A DNA stretch of 64,000 nucleotides from Rhizobium lentis (GCF_017352135.1 NZ_CP071454.1:372001-436000); one strand, 5' to 3'; positions 38,001 to 47,414 are shown, counted from the stretch's first letter. The notes: a model not told the origin generated them from the letters alone. Translations and numbers: made by a program.

Positions 38001-38824
38001 GACAATTCCTGCAGATGCGGACGCATCGCATTGGCGCCGAGCGCGCAGTTGAGGCCGACCGTGAAGGGCTTGGCATGGCGCACCGAGTTCCAGAAAGCCG
38101 AGGGCGTCTGGCCCGACAGCGTACGGCCGGAAAGGTCGGTGATCGTGCCGGAGATCATCACCGGCAGGCGCACGCCCTTGGCCGCGAAGCGCTCCTCGCA
38201 GGCGAAGATCGCCGCCTTGGCGTTCAACGTGTCGAAGATCGTCTCGATGAGGATGATGTCGGCGCCGCCGTCGATCAGGCCGTCGATCTGCTCGCCATAG
38301 GCGTCGCGCAGGTCGTCGAAGGTCACGGCGCGGAAGCCGGGATTGTTGACATCGGGCGAGATCGAGGCGGTGCGGTTGGTCGGGCCGATGGCGCCGGCGA
38401 CGAAGCGGCGGCGGCCATCCTCGCGCTCGGCGCGGATTGCCGCGCGGCGCACGATCTCGGCGCCTTCCTTGTTGAGGTCGTAGACCGCGCCTTCCATCTC
38501 GTAATCGGCCTGGGCGATGCGGGTCGAGGAGAAGGTGTTGGTCTCGAGAATATCGGCGCCGGCCTTGGCGTATTTGTAATGGATCTCTTCGATCGCATCC
38601 GGCTGGGTCAGGATCAGAAGGTCGTTATTGCCCTTCTGGTGGCAGGCGCAGCCGATGAAGCGAGTGCCACGGAACTGGTCCTCGTCATAGCCGAGGCCCT
38701 GGATCTGCGTGCCCATGGCGCCGTCGAGAACAAGGATGCGCTCGCTCGCGGCTTTTTTCAAAGCGGCGAAAACTTCACTGCCGTCACGCTTGCCCGTTTC
38801 CGGACCAAAGAGATTGTCAAACAC
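35048..38824 (-). CDS. metH: Cobalamin-dependent methionine synthase
   Basis: A 1258-residue, four-module MetH transferring methyl from methyltetrahydrofolate to homocysteine. The homocysteine domain has the zinc cysteines 260, 323 and 324 ([14 protein letters not shown]). The pterin domain follows (about 360-620; [18 protein letters not shown]). The B12 domain has DVHDIGKN with the cobalt-ligating His776. The activation domain (about 900-1220) has [13 protein letters not shown] chose GTG at 38824: it follows AAGGAG by 7 nt and gives [14 protein letters not shown], a normal MetH start. The longer in-frame start at 38866 would fall inside the operator. The gene is monocistronic. Confidence 0.97.
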   Translation of the reverse strand: MFDNLFGPETGKRDGSEVFAALKKAASERILVLDGAMGTQIQGLGYDEDQFRGTRFIGCACHQKGNNDLLILTQPDAIEEIHYKYAKAGADILETNTFSSTRIAQADYEMEGAVYDLNKEGAEIVRRAAIRAEREDGRRRFVAGAIGPTNRTASISPDVNNPGFRAVTFDDLRDAYGEQIDGLIDGGADIILIETIFDTLNAKAAIFACEERFAAKGVRLPVMISGTITDLSGRTLSGQTPSAFWNSVRHAKPFTVGLNCALGANAMRPHLQELSGVADTFICAYPNAGLPNEFGQYDETPELMAAQIDSFAREGLVNIVGGCCGSTPEHIRAIAETVAKYKPRPIPEHRPFMSLSGLEPFELTKDIPFVNVGERTNVTGSAKFRKLITNHDYTAALDVARDQVENGAQVIDINMDEGLIDSEKAMVEFLNLIAAEPDIARVPVMIDSSKFSIIESGLKRVQGKPIVNSISLKEGEENFLAQARLLRNYGAAVVVMAFDETGQADNYDRKVEICTRAYKLLTEKIGFPPEDIIFDPNIFAVATGIEEHNNYGVDFIEATRTIRQRMPLVHISGGVSNLSFSFRGNEPVREAMHAVFLYHAIQAGMDMGIVNAGQLAVYDNIDAELREACEDVVLNRRSDATERLLEVAERFRGAGAREGRVQDLSWREWSVEKRLEHALVNGITEYIEADTEEARRQAARPLHVIEGPLMAGMNVVGDLFGSGKMFLPQVVKSARVMKQAVAVLLPYMEEEKRLNGGDDDRQSAGKILMATVKGDVHDIGKNIVGVVLACNNYEIVDLGVMVPATKILETAIAEKVDVIGLSGLITPSLDEMVHVAAEMERQGFEIPLLIGGATTSRVHTAVKIHPGYNKGQAVYVTDASRAVGVVSALLSPETRQGYVDDVRAEYAKVAAAHARSEAEKVRLPLARARDNAHKTDWSAYQPTKPQFFGTRVFEDYDLAELARYIDWTPFFQTWELRGRFPAILEDEKQGEAARALWADAQAMLKKIIDEKWFRPRAVIGFWPAGAVGDDIRLFTDESRKQELATFYTLRQQLSKRDGRANVALSDFVAPVTSGVQDYVGGFVVTAGIEEIAIAERFERSNDDYSSILVKALADRFAEAFAERMHEEVRRDYWGYARDEHLSNEELIGEAYAGIRPAPGYPAQPDHTEKATLFRLLNAEKAAGVKLTESYAMWPGSSVSGIYIGHPDSYYFGVAKVERDQVEDYAKRKGMEVSEVERWLGPVLNYVPRKADEEIEDAA

Positions 38825-38864
38825 GGGAGGGCTCCTTGACGTCGTAAGACCAGACTTCCAGATC

Positions 38865-38884
38865 ACATAAAGATATCTTTATGT
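38865..38884. promoter_or_regulatory. Palindromic operator ACATAAAGATATCTTTATGT upstream of metH
   Basis: A perfect 20-bp palindrome 41 bp upstream of the metH GTG. Its 16-bp core is identical to the one at 668-683 before the ArsR-methyltransferase gene. It probably binds that ArsR-domain protein to control metH. Confidence 0.78.
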
Positions 38885-38992
38885 CAATATATGCCGGTCG
38901 ATTTCGTGCTTTGCGAGCCTTGCCCGATGACAGGCCCGCGCGAGCTCTATATAGGCCTTTGCTACGCTTGTGCACGAAATCGGAGGAGTATC

Positions 38993-40252
38993 ATGGCACC
39001 CGCAACCGGCAACGGCACGCTTGGAAACTGGGCAAGCCGCGCCTACCATCGCGGCTGGCTGCTGAACCAGGCAAACAGCCTCTTCGATTTCTTCCAGCAC
39101 AATTCGATCAATCCCAAGGGCGGCTTCTACGATCTTGACGACACCGGCAAGCCGCTCGATGCCGATGGACAGGTGCGCGGAATCCATATCGCCGCGCGAG
39201 CGGTCCATTGCTTTTCGATCGGCGCCCTGCTCGGCCGTCCCGGTGCAGCCGACGTCGTCGACCACGGCATGGACTATCTCTGGAACCACCATCGCGACCG
39301 GAAAAATGGCGGCTATTTCTGGTCGCTCGACAATAACGGCCCGGTCGATTCCAACAAGCAGGGCTACGGTCACGCCTTCGTCCTGCTCGCCGCCTCGTCC
39401 GCCAGGACGATCGGCCATCCGCTGGCCGACGGCATGCTCGCCGATATTACCGAGACCCTGATTACCAGATTCTGGGAACCGCGCCACGGCGCGATCGCCG
39501 AGGAATTCACCGCCGACTGGCAGCCGCTCGACGGCGGCGCCTATCGCGGCCAGAACTCCAACATGCACCTGACCGAAGCGCTGATGGCAGCCTTCGAAGC
39601 CACCGGCGACAGGGAATACCTGACCAAAGCCGAAAGCATCGCCGATCTCGTCATCCGCCGCGCGGCCGGTTCGGTCGACTGGCGCGTCGCCGAACATTTC
39701 GACGCCGAATGGAACCTCGATAAGGATTACTATCATCCGAACGAAATGTTCCGCCCGGCCGGCACGACGCCCGGCCACTGGCTTGAATGGGCGCGCCTCA
39801 TTCTGCAGCTCTGGGCGCTCGGCGGCAAACGCATCGCCTGGATGCCGGATGCGGCGAAAGCCCTTTTCGAACAGTCCATGGCGCTGGGCTGGGACAACGA
39901 CAAGGGCGGCTTCTTCTATACGCTCGACTGGGCGGATAAACCGGCCAAGCGCAACAAGCTGTGGTGGCCGGCCTGCGAGGGTGCGGCTGCCGCGCATTTC
40001 CTCAACGAGCACCTGCCGAGCGACTATCATGAGGAATGCTACCGCAAGATCTGGAACGTGATCGAACGCGCCTTCATCGACCACAAGAACGGCGGCTGGC
40101 ACGAGGAACTGACCGAAGAACTCGTTCCCTCGCACGCGCTCTTTCCCGGCAAGGGCGACATCTATCACGCGCTGCAGGCCTGCCTCATCCCGCTCTTCCC
40201 GGCCACCGGCAGCCTGACGAAAGGCATCGTCGAAGCCGGCGGCAAGCTCTGA
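38993..40252 (+). CDS. AGE-family sugar epimerase/isomerase
   Basis: A 419-residue (alpha/alpha)6-barrel protein of the N-acylglucosamine 2-epimerase family. Segments such as NSINPKGGFYDLDDTG, GGAYRGQNSNMHLTEALMAAFEATGD and GGFFYTLDW suit mannose isomerase or cellobiose-epimerase-like members; catalytic histidines are expected in the NMHLTEA and late HAL segments. It would interconvert an aldose and ketose or C2 epimers. ATG at 38993 follows CGGAGGAG. It is divergent from metH without an evident functional tie. Confidence 0.9.
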   Translation: MAPATGNGTLGNWASRAYHRGWLLNQANSLFDFFQHNSINPKGGFYDLDDTGKPLDADGQVRGIHIAARAVHCFSIGALLGRPGAADVVDHGMDYLWNHHRDRKNGGYFWSLDNNGPVDSNKQGYGHAFVLLAASSARTIGHPLADGMLADITETLITRFWEPRHGAIAEEFTADWQPLDGGAYRGQNSNMHLTEALMAAFEATGDREYLTKAESIADLVIRRAAGSVDWRVAEHFDAEWNLDKDYYHPNEMFRPAGTTPGHWLEWARLILQLWALGGKRIAWMPDAAKALFEQSMALGWDNDKGGFFYTLDWADKPAKRNKLWWPACEGAAAAHFLNEHLPSDYHEECYRKIWNVIERAFIDHKNGGWHEELTEELVPSHALFPGKGDIYHALQACLIPLFPATGSLTKGIVEAGGKL

Positions 40253-40255
40253 GGT

Positions 40256-40879
40256 TCAATAGCCCGGCGCCGGCAGTTCGGCGCTCGGGTTGCGCTGGAA
40301 CCATTCGACATCCTCGTTGACGCGGTCGAGATCGTCCTGCACGTCGCGCTGGTCGCGGCGGATGTCGTGCATGTCGTCTTCGAGATCCTCGATCCGCCGC
40401 CGCAGTGCGGATCTCTCCTCGTCCTTGGCATTCCTCAGCTTGTCGGAAAGCTCGTCGATCTCGGTCTCCTTGGAGCTATAGTCGTTCTGCATCGCGTTGA
40501 AGCGCTCCTGCAGCCCGTGCTGCTTGGCTCCGAGGTTGAAGCCGCGCAGGAAGCCAGATGCGGTTTCCGGCGGGCAGACATTGGCGTAACCGCCGCCCGA
40601 CTGGCCACGCGCCAGCCCGCTGAGCGGCGTGCAGTAGCGCACCAGGCCAGCCTGGTATCCCTGGAACCAGATCGACTGGTCGGGCACGATCTTCACCCGC
40701 TCGCAGGATTTCGCGTGCGCGGCGAAGCGCTGCTGCGGCTCGTAGCCCGCCGCTCCGTCACTCTCGCCGATCACCCGCCAGTCTGCGGCGACGCATTCCT
40801 CCTTGGACAGCGTGTTGCAGGAGGCGAGGAAAAGGCCGAAGCCGACAGTGGCGGCAAGCGCAACAAGCAAGCGGATCAT
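40256..40879 (-). CDS. DUF2799 lipoprotein with coiled-coil C-terminus
   Basis: A 207-residue lipoprotein: signal peptide with lipobox LASC (Cys at about 21), a DUF2799 region (about 25-125; ECVAADWRVIGESDGAAG, WFQGYQAGLVRYCTP) and a highly charged coiled coil (about 130-195; EIDELSDKLRNAKDEERSAL). It is probably outer-membrane or periplasmic; function unknown. ATG at 40879 is chosen because it begins the signal peptide. Confidence 0.85.
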   Translation of the reverse strand: MIRLLVALAATVGFGLFLASCNTLSKEECVAADWRVIGESDGAAGYEPQQRFAAHAKSCERVKIVPDQSIWFQGYQAGLVRYCTPLSGLARGQSGGGYANVCPPETASGFLRGFNLGAKQHGLQERFNAMQNDYSSKETEIDELSDKLRNAKDEERSALRRRIEDLEDDMHDIRRDQRDVQDDLDRVNEDVEWFQRNPSAELPAPGY

Positions 40880-41025
40880 GGCGTCCCGGGTAAAATGAGG
40901 AGTGCGATGCCGCAGCTTAGCCGCAGGATAAGCCCGCGTCACCGGAGCGGAGACGCGATTTTGCAATTTTCATGGCTTTTTTCTGTCAAAATTACGGCGA
41001 ACGCGATTCGATCAGAGCGACCGCA

Positions 41026-41523
41026 TCAGAGCGGCGGGGCGAGCCGCAGCGTATCCAGGTCCTTCGCCAGCATCAGCGCCAAGGCCTCGACCACGAGATT
41101 ATGGTCGTCGCGTTGCGGCAGGCCGGAGACGGTGACCGCACCGATGCAACCGGTGCCCTTGACGTTGATCGGGAAGCTGCCGCCATGCGGCGCATAGTCT
41201 GCGCCGGCAAGCCCGTTATCCTCGACCGTCTTGCCGTCCTTCGCGAGCTTCAGGCCGGAGGCATAGCTGCTGCGGAAATAACGCAGCACCATGTTGCGCT
41301 TGCGGCGGACCCAATTGACGTTGTCGGGCGTCACACCCGGGAGGGCCGCGTAGAACACCGGCATCGAATGCAGGGTCACGTCGATCGCGATGCCGAGGCC
41401 GCGCTCGGTGCCGAGTTCCTGCAGAAGCTTGCCGAGCTGCCATGCCGTCGTCAGGTCGAAAGCGTCGAAGCTTAGCGCCTTCTCCTGTTCGGCGATCCGG
41501 CTGAGATCGTTCTCGATTGTCAT
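41026..41523 (-). CDS. UPF0303 / GlcG-HbpS-like (DUF336) protein
   Basis: A 165-residue protein of the heme-degrading-domain/UPF0303 family. Segments AWQLGKLLQELGTERGLGIAI, VNWVRRKRNMVLRYFRSS and APHGGSFPI are typical. Relatives bind heme or cobalamin or act as small-molecule chaperones; no enzymatic role is proven. It is the last gene of the reverse-strand operon beginning with the ABC ATPase at 47414. ATG at 41523 follows GGAGGG. Confidence 0.85.
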   Translation of the reverse strand: MTIENDLSRIAEQEKALSFDAFDLTTAWQLGKLLQELGTERGLGIAIDVTLHSMPVFYAALPGVTPDNVNWVRRKRNMVLRYFRSSYASGLKLAKDGKTVEDNGLAGADYAPHGGSFPINVKGTGCIGAVTVSGLPQRDDHNLVVEALALMLAKDLDTLRLAPPL

Positions 41524-41613
41524 GGGAAAGCCCTCCTCTGCCGCTTTGATCCGCAGCAGACCATTCTCACGGAAGGCAAAAAAGTAAAGCAAAAACTTGG
41601 ATCTGCCCTGACG

Positions 41614-42225
41614 TCAGAGCTTCGGCGTCAGCATTTCGAAACGGTCGCGGATGGTGGCGCAGGTATCGCCGCCGAGCCTCGCAATGGCATCGACCCTAGC
41701 CGGATCGACATGCAGCCTTTCCGGGTCAACGACCCCGTCGCGGTAATGCGCATAGACGATCTCGCCCATGACAATCTGGCGCGAACGGCCGAGCTCCAGC
41801 GTCACGTGCCGCCGGCATTCGAAGGCGGCCGGCGCCTCGGCGATGAAGGGCGACGCCACCCTCGCGCCCGGCATTGCCGTCAGGCCCGCCTCCTTCAACT
41901 CGTCGACGCCGCGCGGATATCGGGCGCCGCAGACATGCATCGCCTCGGCGATGGCGAAGGAGACGATGTTGACGGTGAAGACCTCGGTCATGCGGATATT
42001 GTGGCCGGTGTCCTTGAACGACATGTCGGCATTGTTCTCGACGCCGATCGCCAGAATCGGCGGATCGGCCGACAGGCAGTTGAAGAAGCTGAAGGGGGCC
42101 GCATTGATCCGGCCGCGCTCGTCGACCGTCGTCACCAGCGCGATCGGCCGCGGAATGATCGTGCCGATCATCAGCTTGTAACGCTCGCGCTCCGAAAGCT
42201 GCGTAAAGTCGAAGGACACCGCCAT
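41614..42225 (-). CDS. Flavin reductase-like (FMN-binding split barrel) protein
   Basis: A 203-residue flavin-reductase-domain protein with PRPIALVTTVDERGRINAAPFSFFN, the usual N-terminus of FMN-binding oxidoreductases of this family. It could reduce flavin for a monooxygenase or act directly. It starts 3 bp after the racemase stop, so it is cotranscribed with it. Confidence 0.9.
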   Translation of the reverse strand: MAVSFDFTQLSERERYKLMIGTIIPRPIALVTTVDERGRINAAPFSFFNCLSADPPILAIGVENNADMSFKDTGHNIRMTEVFTVNIVSFAIAEAMHVCGARYPRGVDELKEAGLTAMPGARVASPFIAEAPAAFECRRHVTLELGRSRQIVMGEIVYAHYRDGVVDPERLHVDPARVDAIARLGGDTCATIRDRFEMLTPKL

Positions 42226-42228
42226 CGG

Positions 42229-42972
42229 TTAACCGGCCCTCGGCACCGGCGAAAAGCCGCTCATCGCGCCTGTAAAGGGCTTCGGCAGCGGCGAGGCATA
42301 GGAGCCGCGCTTGCTGGTGGAAAGGCCGAGCGACAACAGCGCCTCGGCCTGCTTGACGGCGGCCGCAACACCGTCGACGACCGGCACGCCGTAAGTCCCC
42401 TGCAATTCCCTGGCGAGATCCGTCATGCCGGCGCATCCGAGCACGATCGCCTCGGCGCCGTCTTCTGAAAGCGCCCGCTCGATCTCGGCCCCGAGCTTGC
42501 CGATCGCGCCCGAAGCCGCATCCTCCAGCTCCAGCACCGGAATGTCGGAGGCGCGCACCCTGGCCCGCTCCCCCATGCCGTAGCGGCGCACCAGATTGTC
42601 GATCAGCACCCGCGAGCGCTCCAGCGTCGTCACCACGGTGAAACGCTGCGCCAGGAAGCCCGCCGTCGCGATCGCGGATTCGCAAAGCCCAAGGACCGGC
42701 ACATCGGCGAAACTGCGCGCCGCTTCGAGCCCGGTATCATCGAAACAGGCGATGACCGCTGCGTCATAGCCTGATGCCTGCCGCTCCCTGAGTTCAAAAA
42801 GCAGACCGGGGATTGCAAGCGCACCGTCGTAATGGCCTTCGATGGAGACAGGCCCCATACTCGATGTGGCGGCGATGATCTCCGTGCCCGATGCCGCGAC
42901 CGCGCGCGCGGCGGTCGCGGCCTTCTCGGTCATGGAGGCCGTGGTATTCGGATTGACGATGAGGATGCGCAT
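42229..42972 (-). CDS. Aspartate/glutamate/hydantoin racemase family protein
   Basis: A 247-residue racemase of the Asp/Glu/hydantoin superfamily. The start MRILIVNPNTTASMTEK is typical of hydantoin/allantoin racemases. The two catalytic cysteines are expected in IACFDDTG and VLGCAGMTD. It would racemise a cyclic ureide or an amino acid imported by the adjacent transporter. It lies 1 bp after the permease gene. Confidence 0.9.
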   Translation of the reverse strand: MRILIVNPNTTASMTEKAATAARAVAASGTEIIAATSSMGPVSIEGHYDGALAIPGLLFELRERQASGYDAAVIACFDDTGLEAARSFADVPVLGLCESAIATAGFLAQRFTVVTTLERSRVLIDNLVRRYGMGERARVRASDIPVLELEDAASGAIGKLGAEIERALSEDGAEAIVLGCAGMTDLARELQGTYGVPVVDGVAAAVKQAEALLSLGLSTSKRGSYASPLPKPFTGAMSGFSPVPRAG

Positions 42973-42973
42973 G

Positions 42974-43795
42974 TCAGCCTGTCTTTGCCTGCCATCGCCC
43001 CAGCATCGTTATGATGCCGAGAGCGATGAGAATGATCGTGAAGGAAAACAGTGTCGTCACTGTCCCGAGCGCATAGAGCACCGGCGTTGTGACGTTGGTG
43101 GTCATGCCGTAGATCTCGAGCGGCAGCGTATTGTAGCTGCCCGACGTCATCAACGTCCGGGCGAATTCGTCATAGGAAAGCGTAAAACCGAACAGGCCGA
43201 CGCCGATCAGGCTCGGGGCGATCATCGGCAGCACGACATGGCGGAAGGTCTGCCAGGAGGTGGCGCCGAGGTCGCGCGCAGCCTCCTCGTAGACCGGCGA
43301 GAAACGGTTGAAGACGGCAAACATGATCAGCACGCCGAACGGCAGCGTCCAGGTCAGATGCGCGCCGAAGGCCGAGGAATACCAGGCGGGCTTCAGCCCG
43401 CCCTGCTGGAAGACGACGCCGATGCCGAGCGAGATGATGATCGACGGCACGACGAGGCTTGCGACGGTAGCATAAAACAGCGCCGTCGAACCGCGGAAAC
43501 GGCGGCGGAAAGCAAGGCCGGCAAGCAACGACACGACGACGGTCACCACCATCACCATCAGCCCGAGGGTGAAGGAGCGCCGGAACGAGGCGCCGAAATC
43601 GCCGACCGCCTGCTTTTCGAACAGGTTGAAGAACCAGTGCGTGGAAACGCCGTTCATCGGGAAGGTCAGGCCACCGTCCGGCCCCTGGAAGGAGAGGATC
43701 AGGATCGCCGACAGCGGGCCGTAGAGAAACAGCACGAAGATCAAGAAGAAGATCGCCAGCAGATAGAATTCGAGGCCGCGTTTTTCGTGGCTCAT
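42974..43795 (-). CDS. ABC transporter permease (PotC-like)
   Basis: A 273-residue permease with about six helices and the EAA loop (EEAARDLGATSWQTFRHVVLPMIAPSL). It belongs to the spermidine/putrescine type and starts 1 bp after its partner permease. Confidence 0.93.
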   Translation of the reverse strand: MSHEKRGLEFYLLAIFFLIFVLFLYGPLSAILILSFQGPDGGLTFPMNGVSTHWFFNLFEKQAVGDFGASFRRSFTLGLMVMVVTVVVSLLAGLAFRRRFRGSTALFYATVASLVVPSIIISLGIGVVFQQGGLKPAWYSSAFGAHLTWTLPFGVLIMFAVFNRFSPVYEEAARDLGATSWQTFRHVVLPMIAPSLIGVGLFGFTLSYDEFARTLMTSGSYNTLPLEIYGMTTNVTTPVLYALGTVTTLFSFTIILIALGIITMLGRWQAKTG

Positions 43796-43796
43796 C

Positions 43797-44711
43797 TCAA
43801 AGCTCCTTGCGGATATCGACGACGCGCAGAATAGCGGCGACCATCAACAGCACGACGGCGAGCAGCACCACGGCATTGGCGGCAGCGGCCGGATATTGCA
43901 ACAGCGACATCTGGTTCTTCATCATCAGCGCCACCGAAGCGCTCTGGCCGCCGGACATCACCTGCACCGTGGAAAAATCGGCCATCACGAGTGTCACCAC
44001 GAAGATCGTGCCGATTGCCATGCCCGGCTTGGAGAGCGGAATGACGACGTTCCACAGCACCTGCCAGCCCGAGGCGCCGGCATCGCGCGCCGCTTCGAAC
44101 AGCGAGCGGTCGATGCGCATCAGCGTGTTGAAGATCGGCGTCACCATGAACAGCGTATAGAGATGCACCATGGCGAGCACGACGGCGAAGTCGGAATAGA
44201 GCAGCCATTCGATCGGCTGCGGGATCACGCCCATCTTGATCAGCGCCGAATTGACAAGGCCGTTGCGTCCGAGCACCGGGATCCAGGAGATCATGCGGAT
44301 GATGTTCGACGTCATGAACGGCACCGTGCAGACGAGGAAGAGGATCATCTGCGTCGAGGTCTTGCGGATATGGAAGGCCAGGAAATAGGCGACCCAGAAG
44401 CCGATGACGAGCGTCAGCGCCCAGACGATGGCGGTGAATTTCAGCGTATTGAGATAGGTCTTCCATGTCACCCATGAGCCGAGCGTGTCGGTGTAGTTCA
44501 TGGTGAGAAAATCGGGATAGAGGCCGGCGAAATCATAGTCCCAGAAGCTGACGACAGCGATCATGGCGATCGGCAGCAGGAAGAAGAAGCCGAGGATGGC
44601 AATGAGCGGCGTGGCCTGGAGGTAGGAGATGGCGGATGGGGAGAGGTGCAGACCACGCCTGCCGCGCATGCCCTGGCTATTCTCCTCCGTTTCCGCTGCG
44701 ATGGTCGCCAT
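43797..44711 (-). CDS. ABC transporter permease (PotB-like)
   Basis: A 304-residue permease with about six helices and EAA loop (FEAARDAGASGWQVLWNVVIPLSKPGM). It pairs with the PotC-like subunit downstream. A 269-bp repeat-bearing gap separates it from the binding-protein gene. Confidence 0.93.
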   Translation of the reverse strand: MATIAAETEENSQGMRGRRGLHLSPSAISYLQATPLIAILGFFFLLPIAMIAVVSFWDYDFAGLYPDFLTMNYTDTLGSWVTWKTYLNTLKFTAIVWALTLVIGFWVAYFLAFHIRKTSTQMILFLVCTVPFMTSNIIRMISWIPVLGRNGLVNSALIKMGVIPQPIEWLLYSDFAVVLAMVHLYTLFMVTPIFNTLMRIDRSLFEAARDAGASGWQVLWNVVIPLSKPGMAIGTIFVVTLVMADFSTVQVMSGGQSASVALMMKNQMSLLQYPAAAANAVVLLAVVLLMVAAILRVVDIRKEL

Positions 44712-44759
44712 GATCCAGTTCTCCGTTGTGATTGCGTCAGGTTGACCGAGGGTGGATGC

Positions 44760-44921
44760 CGCCCCCTCATCCGCCTGCCGGCACCTTCTCCCCGATGGGG
44801 AGAAGAGAATCGTGGCAACGTCTCCGCCACCACAACTCCACTGTCGTCATGCGGCCCGGCCGCAAACTCCCGCTTCTCCCCAGCGGGGAGAAGATGCCCG
44901 AAGGGCAGATGAGGGGGCGGA
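44760..44921. repeat. Intergenic mosaic repeat with inverted ends
   Basis: CCCCCTCATCCGCCTGCCGG at the left and CGAAGGGCAGATGAGGGGG at the right form imperfect inverted ends. Inside are two hairpins (CTTCTCCCC-GAT-GGGGAGAAG and CTTCTCCCC-AGC-GGGGAGAAG). Same family as 17989-18130. It lies between binding-protein and permease genes of one operon. Confidence 0.75.
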
Positions 44922-44980
44922 GCGAAGCGACGTCTTGAGCGCTAGCGAAAGACAATCCTGCTCATCCGCCCCCTTGACGA

Positions 44981-46279
44981 TCAAGCCGCGATGAACTCGT
45001 TCCAGCGGCGGACCATGTAGCGGTCTTCGTCCATGACCGAGTTCCAGCAGGCGACCGCACCCATGCGGGCCTCGAAAGCGCCGCCGTCGCGCACCGCACC
45101 GGCCTTTTCCATGACCTTGCCTTCGGGAGACAGGATGTCCCCCTGCGCCGGCTTGCCTTCGATCCAGTAGCCCCATTCGTCTGCCGTCATGAAGTTCTTG
45201 GCCGTCTCCATGCAGGCGGAATAGTAGCCCTGGCGGTTGAGATAGCCGCCGACCCAGCCGGACGTATACCAGTTGATGTATTCATAAGCCGCATCGAGCT
45301 GTGCGCCCTTGAGATGCGAGGCAAGGCCGAGGCCGCCACCCCAGGCGCGATAACCTTCCTTGAGGGGTTGGTATTTGCAGGCGATGCCCTTGGAGCGGAC
45401 GGCGGCGACGGCCGGCGACCACATGGACTGGATCACGACCTCGCCCGATGCCATCAGGTTGACCGACTCGTCGAAGCTCTTCCAGAAGGCACGGAACTGG
45501 CCGTCGCTCTTGGCCTTGATGAGGAATTCGATCGTCTTGTCGATCTCTTCCTTCGTCATGTTACCCTTGTCAGCATATTTGATGTTGCCCATGGCTTCCA
45601 TGATCATCGCCGCATCCATGATGCCGATCGACGGGATGTTAAGGATGGAGGTCTTGCCCTTGAACTTGGGATCCATGATATCGGCCCAGGTGGTAATGTC
45701 GCGACCGACGAGATCGGGACGGATGCCGAGCGTATCGGCATTGTAGATGGTGGGCACCATCGTCATCCACTGCGTCGGTTCCTTGGCGAACTTCTTGGCG
45801 TCCTGTGCCTCGACGAAGCCGACGGTGTGCGGCGCCGTGCCCTGGGCGATGACGCTGTCCGGCTTCAGCTTGCCGTTGATGAACAGCGGCACGATCTTGT
45901 CGTAATATTTGAGCTTCTTGACGTCCATCGGCTGCAACACGCCTGTTGGAAACACCTTCTTGGCGATCCAGTATTCGATGTCGGCGATATCGTAGCTGTC
46001 GGGCTGGGTGACGGCACGCTGGGCGGCGGCGTCGGAATCGGTCGCCGTCATCTCCAGCGTGATGCCGAGGTCGGCCTTGCACTTCTCGGCGATGGCGTTG
46101 ATGTTCGAAACGCCGGTACCGAACTGACGAAGTGTGATGTTGGTTTTCGCCCAGATGGTGGGAAAGCCGGTGATGGCGCCGGAGCCGGCGATCGCGCCGA
46201 CGGCGGCGGCACCGGTTTTCAGGAGCGTGCGGCGGGAAAGACCCTTTTCCGCCTTGGTCGATGTTGTCTCAGTCGTCAT
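44981..46279 (-). CDS. ABC transporter substrate-binding protein (spermidine/putrescine type, Tat signal)
   Basis: A 432-residue binding protein. The N-terminus carries a twin-arginine signal (SRRTLLKTGAAAVG, about 16-29), so it is exported folded. The body (YDIADIEYWIAKKVFPTGVLQPMDVKK, GINPxxWADI-like segment) resembles PotD/PotF-class proteins. The true ligand is unknown. ATG at 46279 follows AAAAGGGGAA. Confidence 0.9.
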   Translation of the reverse strand: MTTETTSTKAEKGLSRRTLLKTGAAAVGAIAGSGAITGFPTIWAKTNITLRQFGTGVSNINAIAEKCKADLGITLEMTATDSDAAAQRAVTQPDSYDIADIEYWIAKKVFPTGVLQPMDVKKLKYYDKIVPLFINGKLKPDSVIAQGTAPHTVGFVEAQDAKKFAKEPTQWMTMVPTIYNADTLGIRPDLVGRDITTWADIMDPKFKGKTSILNIPSIGIMDAAMIMEAMGNIKYADKGNMTKEEIDKTIEFLIKAKSDGQFRAFWKSFDESVNLMASGEVVIQSMWSPAVAAVRSKGIACKYQPLKEGYRAWGGGLGLASHLKGAQLDAAYEYINWYTSGWVGGYLNRQGYYSACMETAKNFMTADEWGYWIEGKPAQGDILSPEGKVMEKAGAVRDGGAFEARMGAVACWNSVMDEDRYMVRRWNEFIAA

Positions 46280-46325
46280 GTCAGTTCCCCTTTTCTTGAT
46301 GTGGAAGTTCATGGTTCTCGATTGG

Positions 46326-47414
46326 TCATGCCGAGGCGCGGCCGAGGAGCACGGCATCGTCGAGCGCCCAGCTGAGCGAAACGGTGTCGCCGACGCCAAC
46401 CGGCCGGGCGAAATAGTCGCCGTCATCGGATATGACGGTGAAATCGTCGCTGCCGGCGCCGAAAACGGTGATCTTCACCGAAGAGCCGCGATATTCGATG
46501 TTTGAGACGATGCCATTGAAGCCAAGCGTCCATTCGGTCGCGACCTGCAGGCGCACGCGGTCGGTGCGGATGCCGATATCGACAGGCTCGCCGACCGCCC
46601 TGCCCGTTCCGCGCACCGAAAAACTCTGTCCCTCCGGCACGGTCATGACGATCACGCCGTTCTCGCTCGACGTCACCCGGCCGGACAGCACGTTGTGATC
46701 GCCCATGAAACGCGCGACGAATGCGGTTGCCGGCCGCTCGAAGACTTCGCGCGGTGCGGCCGCCTGCTCGATCCGGCCGTCATTCATGATGACGATGACG
46801 TCTGCGAGCGCCATCGCCTCTTCCTGGCTATGGGTGACGTGGACAAAGGTGATGCCGAGCGACTTCTGGAGCTTCTTGAGTTCGGCGCGCATGCGGATCT
46901 TGAGGAACGGATCCAGCGCCGACAGCGGCTCGTCGAGGAGCAGCGCCTCCGGATCGGTGATCAGCGCGCGCGCCAGCGCCACGCGCTGCTGCTGACCGCC
47001 GGAAAGCTGGGCCGGGCGCCTGTCGGCATAGGGTTCCATCTGCATCAGCTTCAGCATCTCGAGCGCTTTGGCCCGCCGCTCCGCCTTGTCGACGCCCTTC
47101 ATCTTCAGGCTGAAGGCGACGTTGTCGACCAGGTCGAGATGTGGGAACAGCGCATAGGACTGAAACATCATCGCCGTGCCGCGCCGGGCCGGCGGCAGAT
47201 CGGTGACGACCAGATTGCCAAGCCTGATATCGCCCGACGAGATACTCTCATGGCCGGCAATCATGCGCAGCGTCGAGGTCTTGCCGCAGCCGGAGGGCCC
47301 GAGGAAGCAGCAATAGGAGCCGGCCGGAATCTTCAGGCTGATCGCATGGACCGCCGTCGTCATGCCATAGACCTTCGAAACGGATACTATATCGATCTCT
47401 GCCGCTTTCGACAT
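46326..47414 (-). CDS. ABC transporter ATP-binding protein (PotA-like)
   Basis: A 362-residue ATPase with Walker A GPSGCGKTS, signature LSGGQQQRVALARAL, Walker B LLLDEPLSALD and a C-terminal TOBE domain. Two adjacent ATGs (47417, 47414) follow GGGGAAGG; the second is better spaced. It is the first gene of the operon, divergent from the FCD-type regulator. Confidence 0.93.
   Translation of the reverse strand: MSKAAEIDIVSVSKVYGMTTAVHAISLKIPAGSYCCFLGPSGCGKTSTLRMIAGHESISSGDIRLGNLVVTDLPPARRGTAMMFQSYALFPHLDLVDNVAFSLKMKGVDKAERRAKALEMLKLMQMEPYADRRPAQLSGGQQQRVALARALITDPEALLLDEPLSALDPFLKIRMRAELKKLQKSLGITFVHVTHSQEEAMALADVIVIMNDGRIEQAAAPREVFERPATAFVARFMGDHNVLSGRVTSSENGVIVMTVPEGQSFSVRGTGRAVGEPVDIGIRTDRVRLQVATEWTLGFNGIVSNIEYRGSSVKITVFGAGSDDFTVISDDGDYFARPVGVGDTVSLSWALDDAVLLGRASA

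Noticed and set aside
38824..38866. Longer metH start at 38866
   Set aside because: It would place the start inside the 38865-38884 palindrome, lacks a ribosome site and adds 14 non-homologous residues; GTG at 38824 has AAGGAG at good spacing.
38825..38992. Cobalamin riboswitch upstream of metH
   Set aside because: The leader is under 170 bp, shared with a divergent gene, and shows no B12-box-like sequence; the palindrome explains regulation better.
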